Of a stretch of 64,000 nt of DNA, positions 31,524 through 42,559 are shown in pieces (positions within the stretch are counted from its first letter, which is position 1; every line of letters begins with the position of its first letter). Position numbers and translations under genes: made by a program. The stretch is taken from contig CM030934.1 of the NCBI GenBank assembly GCA_018136815.1, forward strand, positions 2,557,070 to 2,621,069, written 5' to 3'. The DNA comes from Isochrysis galbana. Taxonomy: Eukaryota; Haptophyta; Isochrysidales; Isochrysidaceae. The notes under the pieces were generated by a model, which saw nothing but the letters and a program-made list of their open reading frames with translations, was not told the origin of the DNA and searched no databases.

Positions 31524-32279
31524 TCAAAGGGCATTCGCCGCTGCCAGCAAAGTATGCTCGAGGGTCGAATCGTTATGCGAGGCCTTGAGGTCGTCATGGA
31601 TCTTACCTGCCTTGCTGAACATGCGCTCAACTCCAGCCGACGATGCCGGTCGCCCGAGATATTGGCGGGCCATCTTTGCCAGGTTTGGCATCCCACACGG
31701 CCGGCCACTGGCGGGCTCTGCGATTTTGTTATGGTCCCGTGCTCGCCACCACGCAAGCACATCCAAATCAAGGTTCTTCTCGACAAGGGTGAGTGTGAGA
31801 TATCGCTCCAATTCATCGGTTTCAGTGGGTTCCTCCTCGCAGTCACTCATCTCATCTTCCGGCATGAGGGGCTCCGCGAAAAAGGACGAAAGGGATGAGG
31901 AGCTCTGAGATAAGGGACGCTGCGGCACAACGACCGGGGAGATGGGCTTCTGAACGGCTTCGGCTTGCCTAGTCTCCGGGCATTGGCATGGTTTCCAATC
32001 AGCCTCCCACACACGGCGGATGCGGTCCAATGCCTCGGCACGCTCATCGGCAAGGCTTGTGGCGGCATTCAGGCCTGGAAAGTGATAGCCCTTGAATCGT
32101 GGATCGAGGACAACGCAGATGTCGAACTCATTGCGCTGCTCTATCGGCAAATTGTCTATCCATCGTCGTTTCATATCTGCCTGCAAGAGCTTGCGAGCTG
32201 CACGCACTGACGGGTCAAGGCGATCCGCGCGGATCCATTGTTGAGCACTCTGCTTTTGCATACGCCACCGCCGCCACAA
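31524..32279 (-). pseudogene. hAT-family transposase, C-terminal part
   Basis: The frame encodes LDPRFK-type helix (CVVLDPRFKGYHF) and a complete hAT dimerisation domain: LDVLAWWRARDHNKIAEP, MPNLAKMARQYLGRPASSAG and VERMFSKAGKIHDDLKASHN (zf-BED/hAT C-terminal hallmark of P-SSAxxERxFS). The upstream catalytic part is not in this frame. A related fragment lies at 52819-53040. The copy looks 5'-decayed: preceding frames differ and contain simple repeats. Confidence 0.8.
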
Positions 32280-33386
32280 ATCCCGCCGCCGCGACAGCTC
32301 CCGCCGCCGCGACAGCTCCCGCCGCCACTCCCGTCGCCGCTGCGGCGACCGCTGCGGCGACCACTATTATGACCGCCGCCGCGACCCGCGGCGCTGTGCC
32401 CGTCGCCGCCGCAACCCGCTACGCCGCGAGCGGCGTTGGGCCTGCTCGAGCGAGCGGTGTTAGTCTGCAAATCTTCCTCCTCTGTCTTACTAGCCTCGCT
32501 GGCCTCGCTGGCCTCATCGCTGCATTCCTCCACCTCCTCAATATCGCTCCCCTCTTCCTCGTTGTCACTGCTATCATTGCCGTCGTTGCTGACACGGCCG
32601 CCGCGCCGCCTGATAGCAGGGGGCTGCACCATCAGCTCCGGCTCCTCGGCAGCCACGTACAAGAAGAGGGCGTCACGCCCGTGCTTCGTGATCTTCGGCG
32701 CGTTAGGTGAGCTCGTCTCCGACACGTCCACTGCCATGGGAAGGAAGTCTTTCAGAGCCTCGGTGGACTTGAACACCAATGGACGACGATGTCGATCGTG
32801 GCCTCCGATGCAAACCTTGAAGGCAACACTCTGCGTGGGCCATGCATGCGCCTTTGCCTTACGGGTGAACCAAGCCACCTCGACGGTATTATTGGTTATT
32901 GGCGGCAATGCCAGCCGTGACGTCAGCCAACGTGGCGAGGCCGACTTGCAGCTCACCTTCGCCGGCATAGGTCAGACGGATCCAGAATAGCGCGCCCTCC
33001 TCGCCAATGTGGTCCTGCACATATGTCTCGCCCGCCTCCCTCAGCTTGGCCAAGGCTGCGTCGTTGCCGGTGTACCGCAAGTGGTTCACGACGTTCACGG
33101 TGGATGCGCGAGGCGCCGGCATGATTGGGGCCGTCTCCATGCCTGGGTGTGGCCGCCGTGCAATAGAGGCAGCAACGGGGCCGTGCCTTGGCCGTCGTGT
33201 AGACATTCGCAGAAGCGTCTCCCACATCTGATGCCACGATCGCAGGGATGAGCCCATCTCCAAGCCACTCATGTGCTCCTCCTCAAATTTCACCGCCAGT
33301 CCGTCAAGGTCAACGGCTTCCTGGTGCTGTGAGTGTGGCCAAGGTGGGTTGCAAGGGTACAACGACGGTGGTGATTGGCGAGCCAA
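32280..33386 (-). pseudogene. broken transposon-associated coding region upstream of hAT fragment
   Basis: Two overlapping minus frames. The first (33386-32889) reads NVVNHLRYTGNDAALAKLRE, GETYVQDHIGEEGALFWIRL and ends just after GELQVGLATLADVTAGIAAN. The second resumes as TVEVAWFTRKAKAHAWPTQS, LVFKSTEALKDFLP and an acidic tail, so one protein is split by a +1 shift at an imperfect 7-bp repeat (AATAACC AATAATA, about 32890). The second frame then runs into a Gly/Ser-rich GCC-type repeat (32270-32420). I do not recognise the domain; it may be the N-terminal part of this hAT or a different element. Confidence 0.35.
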
Positions 33387-33479
33387 CTTCGGCGCCAGCG
33401 ACTTTGGGCGCAGAGGTTGGCGAGATGCTGGTGGCTGGAACGACAGCTCGCACGACCGCGTCGGTGGGCCGTACGGTGA

Positions 33480-33612
33480 CAGGTCGTATGTCGATGGGCG
33501 CTATCGCGACGGGCAGTATCGCGACGGGCAGTATCGTGATGGGCAATATCGCGATGAGCGATACCACGATGAGCGATATCGCGATGAGCGATATCGCGAC
33601 CGGCAATACGAA
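33480..33612. repeat. 15-bp minisatellite
   Basis: About seven units of TATCGCGACGGGCAG and variants (GATGAGCGA) follow in tandem. Being a multiple of three, it keeps all frames open and yields YRDGQ/YRDER repeats on plus and ILPVAI-type repeats on minus. Neither frame is anchored in a recognisable protein. Confidence 0.85.
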
Positions 33613-33744
33613 GATTGTCGCGGCGGTGGGCGGTGGGCGTTGGCATGGCGCCATAAACCACAGGTACGATGGCGTTGCATGCCTGTCATTGCCCGGCCAC
33701 CAGTTTCTAGAGTCACCACAGCACCATGCACGCGATTACGCCAA

Positions 33745-33942
33745 GCGCCCGGACCCCACACTCCAAACCAAACCTCAGGTAGTGCACCGAGGTCGGAGGT
33801 CGGACCCCAGAAACCGAAGAAAAAGGAAAGAAGAGGGGCAGGGGAGGAGGTGGAGGGAGGGGAGATAAGGGCGATGGAGATAGAGCGGGAGAGTCCGGTA
33901 GCCGGTAGGTGTGTAGCCCTGAATCTTCAGATGTTTTTTTTT
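33745..33942 (+). mobile_element. LINE 3' tail fragment next to kinesin start
   Basis: GCCCGGACCCCACACTCC, GTAGTGCACCGAGG, CCAGAAACCGAAGAAAAAGG, GGTAGGTGTGTAGCCCTGAA and TCTTCAGATG plus a T run match the other tails. It ends 88 bp upstream of the kinesin ATG, so the gene's proximal 5' flank is largely LINE sequence. Confidence 0.75.
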
Positions 33943-34030
33943 ATAAATACATAGCGGGAATTTTAATGGAATAGTAGTATTAGAACAATTACAGTGATGT
34001 ATATGTCTAAAGATAGCCGTGCTGGCGTCG

Positions 34031-37000
34031 ATGGGAGACGTTGAGGCGGCGGCGGTCGTCGGCGCCGAGGAGGATGGAACGGCAGACGAGCCGATCCGCG
34101 TGCTGGTGCGCGTGCGGCCTGCGTCTTCGGCGGAGAGCGAGCCGTCCCCGCTGCGCATCTGCCACGGCGACACCGTCTCGCTGGCGAGGAAGGAGCGGAG
34201 CGTGGCGGTGCGATTCGACGCGGTGCTCGAGCCGAGGTGAAGGAGGAAATAAGGAGGGGATGGGGAGGAGCGGGGGGAGGGGGAGGGGGGGGGGAGGTGA
34301 AAGAGGAATGGAGGGGGGGGGGGGAGAGAGAGAGAGGAGGGGGCAAGGGGGGGACTTTGAGGAGGGGGGCAGGGGAAGGGAGGGGGAGGGGGGAATGGGG
34401 GAGGGAATGAAGGAGAGAGAGGGGCTAGGAAAAAGGAGAGTGGGTGGTGAGCGCGTTGGGAGGAGGAGTGGCGGAGAGGGCTGGATGCCGGGTGCTGGCT
34501 AGTGAATGCTGTCGTCGGGGACTGGCCGTGCCTCCCTCTCCTCTCCACCTCTGTGTGCCCCCCCACGCACAGCGTCGATCAACTGGGCGTGTATGAGCAC
34601 ATCCGTCCGGCGGTGGAGGCAGCTCTGAGTGGGCTGAACAGTACTATCATGGCGTATGGGCAGACCGGAAGCGGTAAGTCGCACACTTTATTCGGCGGCC
34701 TCAACCCGGACGACGCTCCACCCGCGCGCGCGACGGATGGCACCTCGTCCTCCGGACCGTCCACGCTTGAGGGCGTCACATCGCGCGCTGTGCACCACCT
34801 CTTCTCCTACGCGGCCGCACAAGCTGAGGCAGGGAAGCGCGTCGCCATATCAGCGTCGCTGCTCGAAGTGTATAACGAGGCGATGCAGGACCTGCTCCTG
34901 CCTGTCATCCCTGCAGCCGAGGCGGCTGCGACAGCTCCACGTATCGGCGGTAGCGCCGTGGTGAGCGGTGGCCGGCCGCCCTTGTCGTTACGTGAAAACG
35001 AGCAGAAGGAGGTGTTTGTCAAGGGGCTGACTGAGGTGCGCGGCGGAGCTACACGCGCGTCTCGGCGCCGCGGCTGTCGCACGGCGATGTCTCGCGATAT
35101 GTGCCCGCGCGTGCGGGGGAGCACCTCGCGACTGACCCCCACGAGAAAAGGGGGAGGGAAAGGCGACCGTTGACGCTCTGCGTGCGGGGGCCTCCACTTT
35201 CCCATAGACTCTCGTCTTCTTCCCCCGTAGGTTCCTTTGCATGATGCAGCGGCCGCGCTCTCACTCGTCCGTCGCGCGCTCCGCCTACGCGCCGTGCGGT
35301 CCACCGACGCCAATGCGCGGTCCTCGCGGTCGCACGCCGTGCTGCAGCTCCTGATTGAGCAATCGAGTGTGGGTAGCTGCGTTGACGGCGGCGGCAGCAG
35401 TGTGGCTGGTGGCAAAGGCGGTGGCGTGCTTCGTTCCCGTCTGTGCCTGGTCGACCTAGCAGGATCTGAGCGCAACTCGAGCATTGCACCCATCCTCTCC
35501 GCGGAGCACCAGCGCGAGACGTCCAAAATCAACGTTTCGCTCTCCGCACTAGCAAAGTGCATCCAGGTGGGCTAGGGCGCTCTTGATGAGCATTACGAGC
35601 GCGCCACGATCCGGCTGCCGTACAGCTGCTCGCGTGGTGTCATGAGCTCCGGCCGGCGCTCTCGTTTGGTCTCAGCGTGATTGCTTATCGTACAGGTCTC
35701 ACACAGCCGCGCTCCCTCATCTCGCAGGCCTTGGCCGCCAAGGAGCCCAAGCCGCACGTGCCTTTCCGCGATTCCACCTTGACGAGGCTGTTGCAGCCAG
35801 CTCTCTCCGGTGAGGCAGCGCATCGCAAATGCCAAAAGCACGCAGCCCCGAAGCGCGCGAGTCGCCGCTTATGCGCCATTGCGCGACGCGAGCTCTCCAC
35901 AGCCAGCTGGCTTGTGCGCGCGCGTCTAGCGCATTCCCAACCGTCTTGCACCCTTCTGGCAGGTAACTCTCGCACCGTGCTTATTGCGACGCTCTCGCCC
36001 GCCATGGCGTCGGCGGAAGAGACGTTGTCCACTCTGCGATTTGCCGACCGTGCCAAGCGAGTGAAGCTCCGCGCCACCAAGAACCCGGCCGACATATCGG
36101 AGACGCTTCAACAACAACGGCAGGTACGTGCGTGGAGGACAAGCGGATGGCGCTCCCGTCAGCATGCGCCGCCTAGCTCAGCCAGCTATCACCCCGAACG
36201 GAGCATGGTCCCGGAAACATGCTACGAGGCCGTGAGATTGCGGCTTGGATGCTCACGTGCCCCTCTGCGTTGTGGCCTCCCCAGAGATACGAGGCCCACA
36301 TCGAGAGGCTCCGCCGCGAGGTCTACCGGCTTCGAGCCGAGCTGCATGGCGGCCGCACTCCTAGCGCTGGTGGTTGGAGCGCGGCCCCCTTGGGAGGGGT
36401 AGCGCAGATTGGGGCGAAGAGCATATTCACACCTGGAAGGGTAGGCATGCTGGGTGAGGGTGCTGCTGCGGTCCGGGTTGCCGAGCTCGAAGGGGAGAAT
36501 GAACATCTACGTAGGCAGTTGAAGCAGGTGCGCATGGAGCGCAATGTGGCACGGAGGAGGCCGTGAGCTCGGGGCCCGCTAGCATCGATCGGAATCAACC
36601 ATCTAAGGACCAAGTGGCCGTGCGGCGTAAGAGCGCACCGAAGCCCGTATTCGCAGCCGCCCAGGCCACCGTCCGCTAGCCCTCAGCGGGCCGTTTAAAG
36701 AGAGCGATTGGTGGAGTGCCTCATTCGGCTGACATTTGTCTACTCCCTATCTTCCTAGGCAAATGAGGAGCTCGAGTCGCAGAAGCGGGTCAACCGACGT
36801 CTCGAGATGGCACTCGAGAATGCTCTCGCCGGCCGCACAGACCGCGCCCTCTCCTGGTTGCGCGGAGGGGGCGACGCTAGCGGAGCGGGCGGAGCGCGCG
36901 GTGGTGATGCACGTGGGTGGCAACTTAAGGGCAGTGGGCGATCCGAAATTGTGCACGTGGGGACAGGAGACCGGGGCAACGGCTCAATGCAAGATGGCGG

Positions 37001-38000
37001 GAACGGGCTCAGTGGGGACAGTGGGCTAGGTGGAGTCAACGGGCTCGGCCTGGATATTGATGATGCGCCGATCGATGACATCGAGGACGACGTGCTCCTA
37101 CAGGCGACACTGGCTGAGCTCAACGAGCAGCAAAAGCAACTCGAACGCATCCGGGCCGAGGTAATCGCTTGCACAAGCAGAATGGAACGGGGAGCACTAG
37201 GGTGTCTGCGTGCCTGGGGGGTGGCCATCTCTGTGGGCGGCCCGTGCAGCCATGTGCTGCATTCACAACGCCTCCCACACGCGCGTGGGATTCGCAGGAG
37301 GCCGAGATCCAGCGGTTGCTCCGTGGCGCCTCGATGGTACCGCCGCCGCTGCCGCAGCGCTCACCACGCGCTGAGGCGTGGGGCCTTTCCCTGCGCGCGC
37401 CCTCGCGTGGGGATGGCGCACGGTCAGCACCTTCGCCGCGTGAAGCCTTTGTGGGGACCGCCTCAAGTACACCTTCCGACCCTCGTGCCGACCCACGATC
37501 ACGATGGTGAGTATGGCGGTGCTGCTCGCTGGTTGTGGGTACTCGGCGCACAAGGCGTGACACGGCCCTTTGTCCCGTCGCACCAACACGCGGCCTCTAC
37601 GCCCCGCCCCGATGTGCCATCCGTTTTCAGGTACGACCCCGAGTTTGACCCCAACTCGCGCTGGTACAACCCTGCAGTCGCCAAGCGCTCAGGAGGAGGG
37701 CCTTTCGACGCGTATGCGCCCCCCTCTAGCGGTCGGCGCACGCCGCGGAGCGGCTCTCGTCCTCACTCGTCGCGGGCCAGCTCACGCGCCAAGGCAAGGC
37801 ACCTCGAGGCGCGCGCCTACGCGAAGGACGCCGAGGTTGCCGCAGCACAGACCCTCCTCGGTAACGCGTCCACAGCCAATGGCCTTGCCAAGGGCGCTCT
37901 AGGGATGGGCTCGTTGTACTACGTGCTCGGCAGCCAGGCGTCGGCACGCCGAGTGCACGCGTTGAACCAGCAACTCACCCAGCAACAGCAGCAGCCTTGA
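34031..38000 (+). CDS. N-terminal-motor kinesin, 9 exons
   Basis: Exons 34031-34236, 34573-35035, 35231-35566, 35728-35809, 35963-36123, 36285-36527, 36759-37160, 37298-37506 and 37631-38000; all junctions are GT-AG and phases agree (823 aa). Motor landmarks: IRVLVRVRP (beta 1), FDAVLEPS, IMAYGQTGSGKSHTLFGG (P-loop), LLEVYNEAMQDLL, DANARSSRSHAVLQL (switch I), LCLVDLAGSER (switch II), INVSLSALAKCIQ, HVPFRDSTLTRLLQPALSG, SRTVLIATLSPA and EETLSTLRFADRAKRVK. The neck is followed by coiled coils (YEAHIERLRREVYRLRAELH, LEGENEHLRRQLKQ, LAELNEQQKQLERIRAE) and a tail containing YDPEFDPNSRWYNPAVAK and a Gln-rich end. It moves along microtubules; subfamily not assigned. Gly/Ser inserts near the microtubule-binding region (GGGSSVAGGKGGG) are unusual. 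Confidence 0.93.
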
Positions 38001-38253
38001 TTGAGGGAGGCATGCGTGCAGAAGGAGGACGAGGAGTAGATCCAGTGTGATGGCAAGCTGTATCCGGCTTCTCGGCGTATCGCACACGTGGCGGGCGATG
38101 TGTGAGGTGTCATAAGGGTGTAGTTTAAACCAGTGATACTAGGCGACTATGTTCAAGAGCAAGAACTTCTCTCAGGTCGCGTTCCTTCGAACGTGGACTA
38201 TCTTTCTACGTATCGATAAGCGAATTGTCTAATCATAGTACCTGAACATATTG
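38001..38253. other. kinesin 3' flank, no gene seen
   Basis: Contains both the kinesin 3' UTR and the end of the convergent minus-strand fragment. No other feature was recognised. Confidence 0.4.
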
Positions 38254-38490
38254 CTATCCGCCCATGCCTGCCGCATAGGAGCTGGACTAAGCAGAAGAAG
38301 ACCAAGAGGGTGCGCAACTTGAGGTTCCCTTTTTTTAACCCCCCTCACCATTTTTACACCATATAAAGCTTGGTCTCCTCGAAGTTCTTGTCGCAGGAGA
38401 CGAGGCGCTTCATGTGTGCCTGTAGCAGCCGCTGAATCTTTTTGCGCACGTACTCTTCGTCGGCGAGACGCGTCGGGTCGCGACATGACA
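38254..38490 (-). pseudogene. 3' remnant of an unrecognised gene, two exons
   Basis: On the minus strand an exon reads RDPTRLADEEYVRKKIQRLL, QAHMKRLVSCDKNFEETKLYM and stops at a good donor (ATG/GTGTAA, exon end 38360). A last exon 38286-38254 after acceptor CTGCTTAG reads SSSYAAGMGG and stop, phase 0. Upstream of about 38490 the coding texture is lost into AT-rich sequence, so the 5' part is missing or distant. Family not recognised. Confidence 0.35.
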
Positions 38491-39472
38491 ATTCAATTAA
38501 TTGACAATTCATCTCCATCCATGATGTCGTATACATGCCAAATGCCTTGAGGGTATTGACAGTCCAGCAAATATACAGAATTCGACACCAAGTGACAAGT
38601 GACGACAGCGGCTAAAAAGTTCCGTCCTACATTATAGGACCGCGTCCTACGATTTCGGTGTATTTGTAGGACCCTGAGCTTGAAAGCCACACAACTTTCG
38701 AGAGTGAAGGATTGAGACTTCCCACCAACTGAAGGATAGTCCCAACTCAGTCTTGAGATCCTTAGCTCCCACTATGGCCAAGGCTGTAGACTTCGTCTTG
38801 ACCGAGCTTTCGGCTCCAGCGTGAACTGAGTACTTCGGCCATCGGAGGCCACCGGGTGCGTCGAGAGTTTTGTTTTTGCCCCGCAAGAGGCAAAAGCAGC
38901 CAAAACTCTCACTGGGCTTCAAAACCAAGCTTGGTCTCCACTGAAGGTCGAAAAGAACCCATGCCAAAGAGCATTTCATCTCGTGGGAGCAAGTTCTAGG
39001 GAGCTCATCATGAGCCTCAAATCGTGTCCTCAGGTGTTTGCGGCAATTCGTAGGAAGGCGGCTTGCCTTCATTTGGTCTCCTTTCCCTCAGGGTTTCTTC
39101 CCCTCCCTGTGGGGACTCTCACCCTACCATGAGCCCCCCCGCGAGCACCCCCAAGGAGAGGCCCAGGAGCACCCCGTACGCGACCAGAACGGCGTCGCCT
39201 TGGCTCGGTATGAGGGCGCGCCCCGAGAGGGCCTCCTTCGACAAGGATTCATTGTGGTGACGTTGGTGAACATCTCGAGGAGACGAGGAGAAAAATAAGT
39301 CGTTAGAGCTAGCATTCTCGGAGCTCTTCCCGGTCCTCCCACCGAGTTTCACTCCTGGACATGCCTCTTTGAATTTAAGAGAGAAGAAAGCGCGCGCGCG
39401 CCGCCGCGCGCATTCTGTCAGATTGACCCCTCGCGCGAGCGGTGGGAGGGGGAAAGCGCGCGCACGCGCGCA
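38491..39472. other. no gene seen; TAGGAC repeat and hairpin
   Basis: Bases 38605-38650 (minus: AATCGTAGGACGC, GTCCTATAATGTAGGACGGA) match repeats at 53615-53660 and 54740-54790. Bases 38864-38913 form an imperfect hairpin (GAGTTTTG...TTTTGCC / GGCAAAA...CAAAACTC). The minus frame ending VLLGLSLGVLAGGLMVG (39119) has a membrane-like segment but no further support. A (CG)-alternating stretch lies at 39396-39412 and 39455-39470. Confidence 0.4.
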
Positions 39473-39618
39473 GTGAGGGGAGGGAATGACGTGCGCTGCC
39501 TCCACGTCGCGTGCATGCACTTCGACACGCCCACCGTACGGGCGCTGCTCAAGGCCGGCGCACGCGCCAATGTCCTCACGAGGAACGGGCTCTCGCCGCT
39601 GATGACGGCGAGCGCGTG
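39473..39618 (+). pseudogene. ankyrin-repeat gene fragment interrupted by a LINE
   Basis: The frame reads NDVRCLHVACMHFDTPTVRA, then LLKAGARANVLTRNGLSPLM, a recognisable ankyrin repeat (xTPLHxAxxxGxxxxVxxLLxxGAdpn). It continues without a stop into LINE pol sequence at about 39619, so the open frame is a chance fusion. No other repeats of the gene are visible in the window. Confidence 0.55.
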
Positions 39619-40225
39619 CAGATTACACTATGACGGTATAAAATTCTCGGAGGAATCAATACTGATAAGAGTAATAGAAAGGTACACCATGCTAAGCAAA
39701 GCACTTTTCGTCGCAAACGAAACCGACTCGACAAGAACCGCCCAAGCGGGCATGGGAAGGCAACCCAAGAAACGAATAGACATAAGTGACTTAAGACCCG
39801 TTTTCAAATTGAACGACGAGGGTGGGCTCAGACCTAGTGAGGAGCTAGTGGAACTAGCCACCAAGCTAGGGATAGCACACGCCGTCGAGGAGAGCAGGGA
39901 GCAACGAAACGAGGGCGAATAAGCGCCAGGAAAACAGGAACCAGGGGACCATTAGGGACAGTACGAACCCGACGGACCCAAACGACCAACGCGAACCCGG
40001 GCGGGCACGCACGCCAAGAAAGACGCAATAACAGGCCTGCCCGGCCCCCACACTCCGAACCAGGCCTTAGGTAGGGCACCAAGGCCGGACCCCGGAAACC
40101 GAAGAAAAAGGAATGAAGGGGGGCAGGGAAAGAGGTGGAGGGAGGGAAGTTAAGGGCGGTGTAAATAGCGAGGGGAGATCCAGTCAGTAGTAGGTGTGTA
40201 GCCCAGAATCTTCAGATGTTTTTTT
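39619..40225 (+). mobile_element. 5'-truncated LINE with pol C-terminus and 3' tail
   Basis: Begins inside the pol frame (LHYDGIKFSEES...RVIERYTMLSKALF, MGRQPKKRIDISDLRPVF; stop at 39922), followed by the 3' UTR (GCCCGGCCCCCACACTCCGA, GACCCCGGAAACCGAAGAAA, TAGTAGGTGTGTAGCCCAGA) and ends CTTCAGATG plus a T run. It has the same order and orientation as the minus copy at 20803-21572. No target duplication is evident. Confidence 0.8.
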
Positions 40226-40849
40226 ATATATATATCATAAGAGCACTGGCATCTGACATACCGATAAGGACCATCTACAAGGCGGCATGAATACACTGTC
40301 CGGCCCAAACCAAACAGCATACAACACAACGGGCCAACCAACATGCAACATGCAACATGCGATAACCATGTACCACGACGGCATGACGCATGACACGTGA
40401 CACGTTAACATCAACCACGAAAGCATACTCGTGCTGCCAAGCTGCTATTCCTGTAGGCGATAGGTACATGCTACAGAAAGCTGAGTAACAATCTGATCAG
40501 GTTCTCCGAAACGAGTAGACAGAAAGGAGGTCGGCGGCGACACTGGCGGTGGCGCAGCAGCGGCCTTGTCCTTGGTTGTGCATGCTTGCACAACATCTGA
40601 ATCAGTAGGTGCGCTCTCGGCCCCTTCGCATGGTTCAATGGCGCAGCTTGTGCCGTGCCGCCCAAGAAGGCGCGGTGTATATGTCCATGAAAAAGGTGTT
40701 CGTAACCCGCACGAGCATACCTCGACGTCGGCATGCGCATCGCCCATCGATTATGGTGCATGACCGTGCTCTTGCACGCGGGTCGGCATCGCGCGTGAGT
40801 TGCGCCCGTGCTAGCCGAGACTCGCCAAGTCAAGGCACAGATTAGAAGC
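40226..40849. other. no gene seen
   Basis: A (TA)n patch follows the LINE end, then unremarkable sequence with ACATGCAACATGC words near 40340. The minus frames 40445-40833 lack recognisable motifs. It probably includes the 3' UTR of the lumen-protein gene. Confidence 0.35.
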
Positions 40850-42075
40850 TTAGAAGCTAGCGGACACTATCGCAAAACGGTCACCAACTTTGGACGTGAT
40901 GGGTTGATTGACGATATTGAGGTAGCCGTTCAAGTAGTCCTTGCCCCTTGCCCATGCCTCCTTGGCAGCGTCCTGCAAGCAATCATCGAGTGCAGCGACG
41001 CTCATCGCATGGCGGGCAAGGACGCGGGAAGACGAAGCGAGGGCATGGGATGAGCAAAGGGCGCCAGCGAGCGCGATCATTCATCGCACCGGTGAGAGTC
41101 GAGGGTGAGTGAGCCCCATGCGTTAGCCCCATGCGCGGCAATGACTCACCGAATCGCCGGCTTCGGCCGCAGCTGCGATGTCATCCATGCTGAAATAGAG
41201 CTCGTTGATCAGATGCCGCGCGAGCAGGTTGGCGGTGGTGGTGCCGTTGTCGTTTTCGGACTGCAGCGCAGTGTTGGCGAAGAGCCCCAGTGCGCGACAG
41301 GCAGAGCGCAGGTCTGAGGCTGGTGTGCCAGTCCCTTCGCCCTTGGAGTTTGAGCCGCGTCCCTTGCTGCCCTTCTCGAGGAGCACGGCCACGGTGTCCC
41401 ATTGACCGGCAGAGATGGCCTCGCGCAGCTCTCCCGAGTAGGCATTGACGCCCGCCGTAATACGCTGCGCGTACTTCTGGTAGCCGGTGTACCGGCGCTG
41501 GATGGGAGAGAAAGGAAGCTCGGCCTGAGGGGGCAGGTATGGCGACTTAATCACCTCGGCAGGCGTCGGCCTCAGGCCGTACTTGAAGTAGAAGTCCTCG
41601 GAGAATAGCGCCTGCGAGCGGAGGCCGACAGTGCTCAACGGACCCCCTCCCCGCCCCTCCTCACCTAATCTCTCCCTTCCCCCTTGTCCTCTCCTATCTC
41701 TATGCACCACTCCAGCAAAGGGGGGGCGAAGGGGGTGGAGTGGGCGGGTGGGAAGCTCACCTTCTCATTGAACTTTCCCCTCCTACCTTCATCGATTCCC
41801 TTTCCCGCCTCGGTCGCCGCGTTCACTTTCCTGCTCAGCGCCTCCCTTGCCTCCATCTCAGTCAGCTGCCGGCTGCTTCCATTGTCGACAAACTCAAAGC
41901 GGTCCGCACCAGCCGCAGGCAGCGAGGAGAAGGCGGGGAGGAAGGAGAGGGCGGCGCGCCGGCTCAAACCCATCCATACGACGCATCGACCCGCCTCTGC
42001 AACTGCCCGGGTGGACAGCAGAGGCGCAGAGACGAGGAGAGAGAAGGAAGCCGACACCATGAGCGCCGCCGCCAT
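40850..42075 (-). CDS. predicted thylakoid-lumen helical protein (PsbQ/Psb31-like?), 3 exons
   Basis: Exons 42075-41761, 41611-41150 and 40972-40850 with phase-0 introns of 149 and 177 nt (GTGAGC...CTCGCAG; GTGAGT...TTGCAG); 299 aa. The N-terminus is a hydrophobic signal-like segment (MAAALMVSASFSLLVSAPLL), then a Ser/Arg-containing spacer and a twin-arginine hydrophobic stretch (SRRAALSFLPAFSSLPAAGA) ending in a likely lumen cleavage site. This is the tripartite pattern expected for a lumen protein in a secondary plastid. The mature part has YGLRPTPAEVIKSPYLPPQ, SPIQRRYTGYQKYAQRI, ANLLARHLINELYFSMDDI and WARGKDYLNGYLNIVNQPIT, a helical layout I associate with plastid proteins of chromalveolate algae. 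The exact family is not certain, but this gene is the best evidence that the organism has a plastid. Confidence 0.7.
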
Positions 42076-42307
42076 CGCCACGCCGCAAGCTATATTTCAA
42101 CTCTATAACCAGCGGGCTTTACTTTGGGCTAGTGAACGGCGACGGAGCAGCGAGGGGGCGCACGAGACCGGAGATAAGTATTAGAGGGGTGCTCGGCTAG
42201 TCTACTTACTACCGAGCCACGCACCGACACTTCCCCCGCGGGGGGGAGACGCCGATAGCCCCTCTTTCCCTTCTCCGCCGCGCGCGACCCCGCACCGCCC
42301 AAGCTCT

Positions 42308-42460
<153 letters not shown>

Positions 42461-42468
42461 GCACAGCC

Positions 42469-42550
42469 ATGTCGTCCGTCCCGGTCCCCAGCACGCCTGA
42501 CCCCGCCAGCGCGGTCGACTCCGCCCTTGTCGCGTCGCCCATAGGAGGTA
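42469..42550 (+). CDS. possible short first coding exon
   Basis: ATG at 42469 reads MSSVPVPSTPDPASAVDSAL, VASPIGG and meets a donor (GGAG/GTAGGTGG) near 42549. It lies directly after an acceptor-like CCAG ending the CT tract, suggesting a 5'-UTR intron. It could be exon 1 of the gene continuing at 43570, but the simplest splice does not keep phase, so the link is unproven. The interval between holds a LINE fragment and palindromes. Confidence 0.3.
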
Positions 42551-42559
42551 GGTGGCCAC

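Noticed and set aside
33271..33954. YRDGQ-repeat protein of 227 aa
   Set aside because: The repeat is a 15-bp minisatellite that keeps all frames open; the frame then enters a LINE 3' UTR.
39119..39520. Minus-strand ORF ending in a hydrophobic VLLGLSLGVLAGGLMVG segment
   Set aside because: One membrane-like stretch only, no start or splice support, and it overlaps GC-alternating and LINE-border sequence.
39473..39922. A single 149-aa ankyrin protein
   Set aside because: Its second half is LINE pol sequence seen also at 21081-21572, so the frame is a chance fusion at the insertion site.
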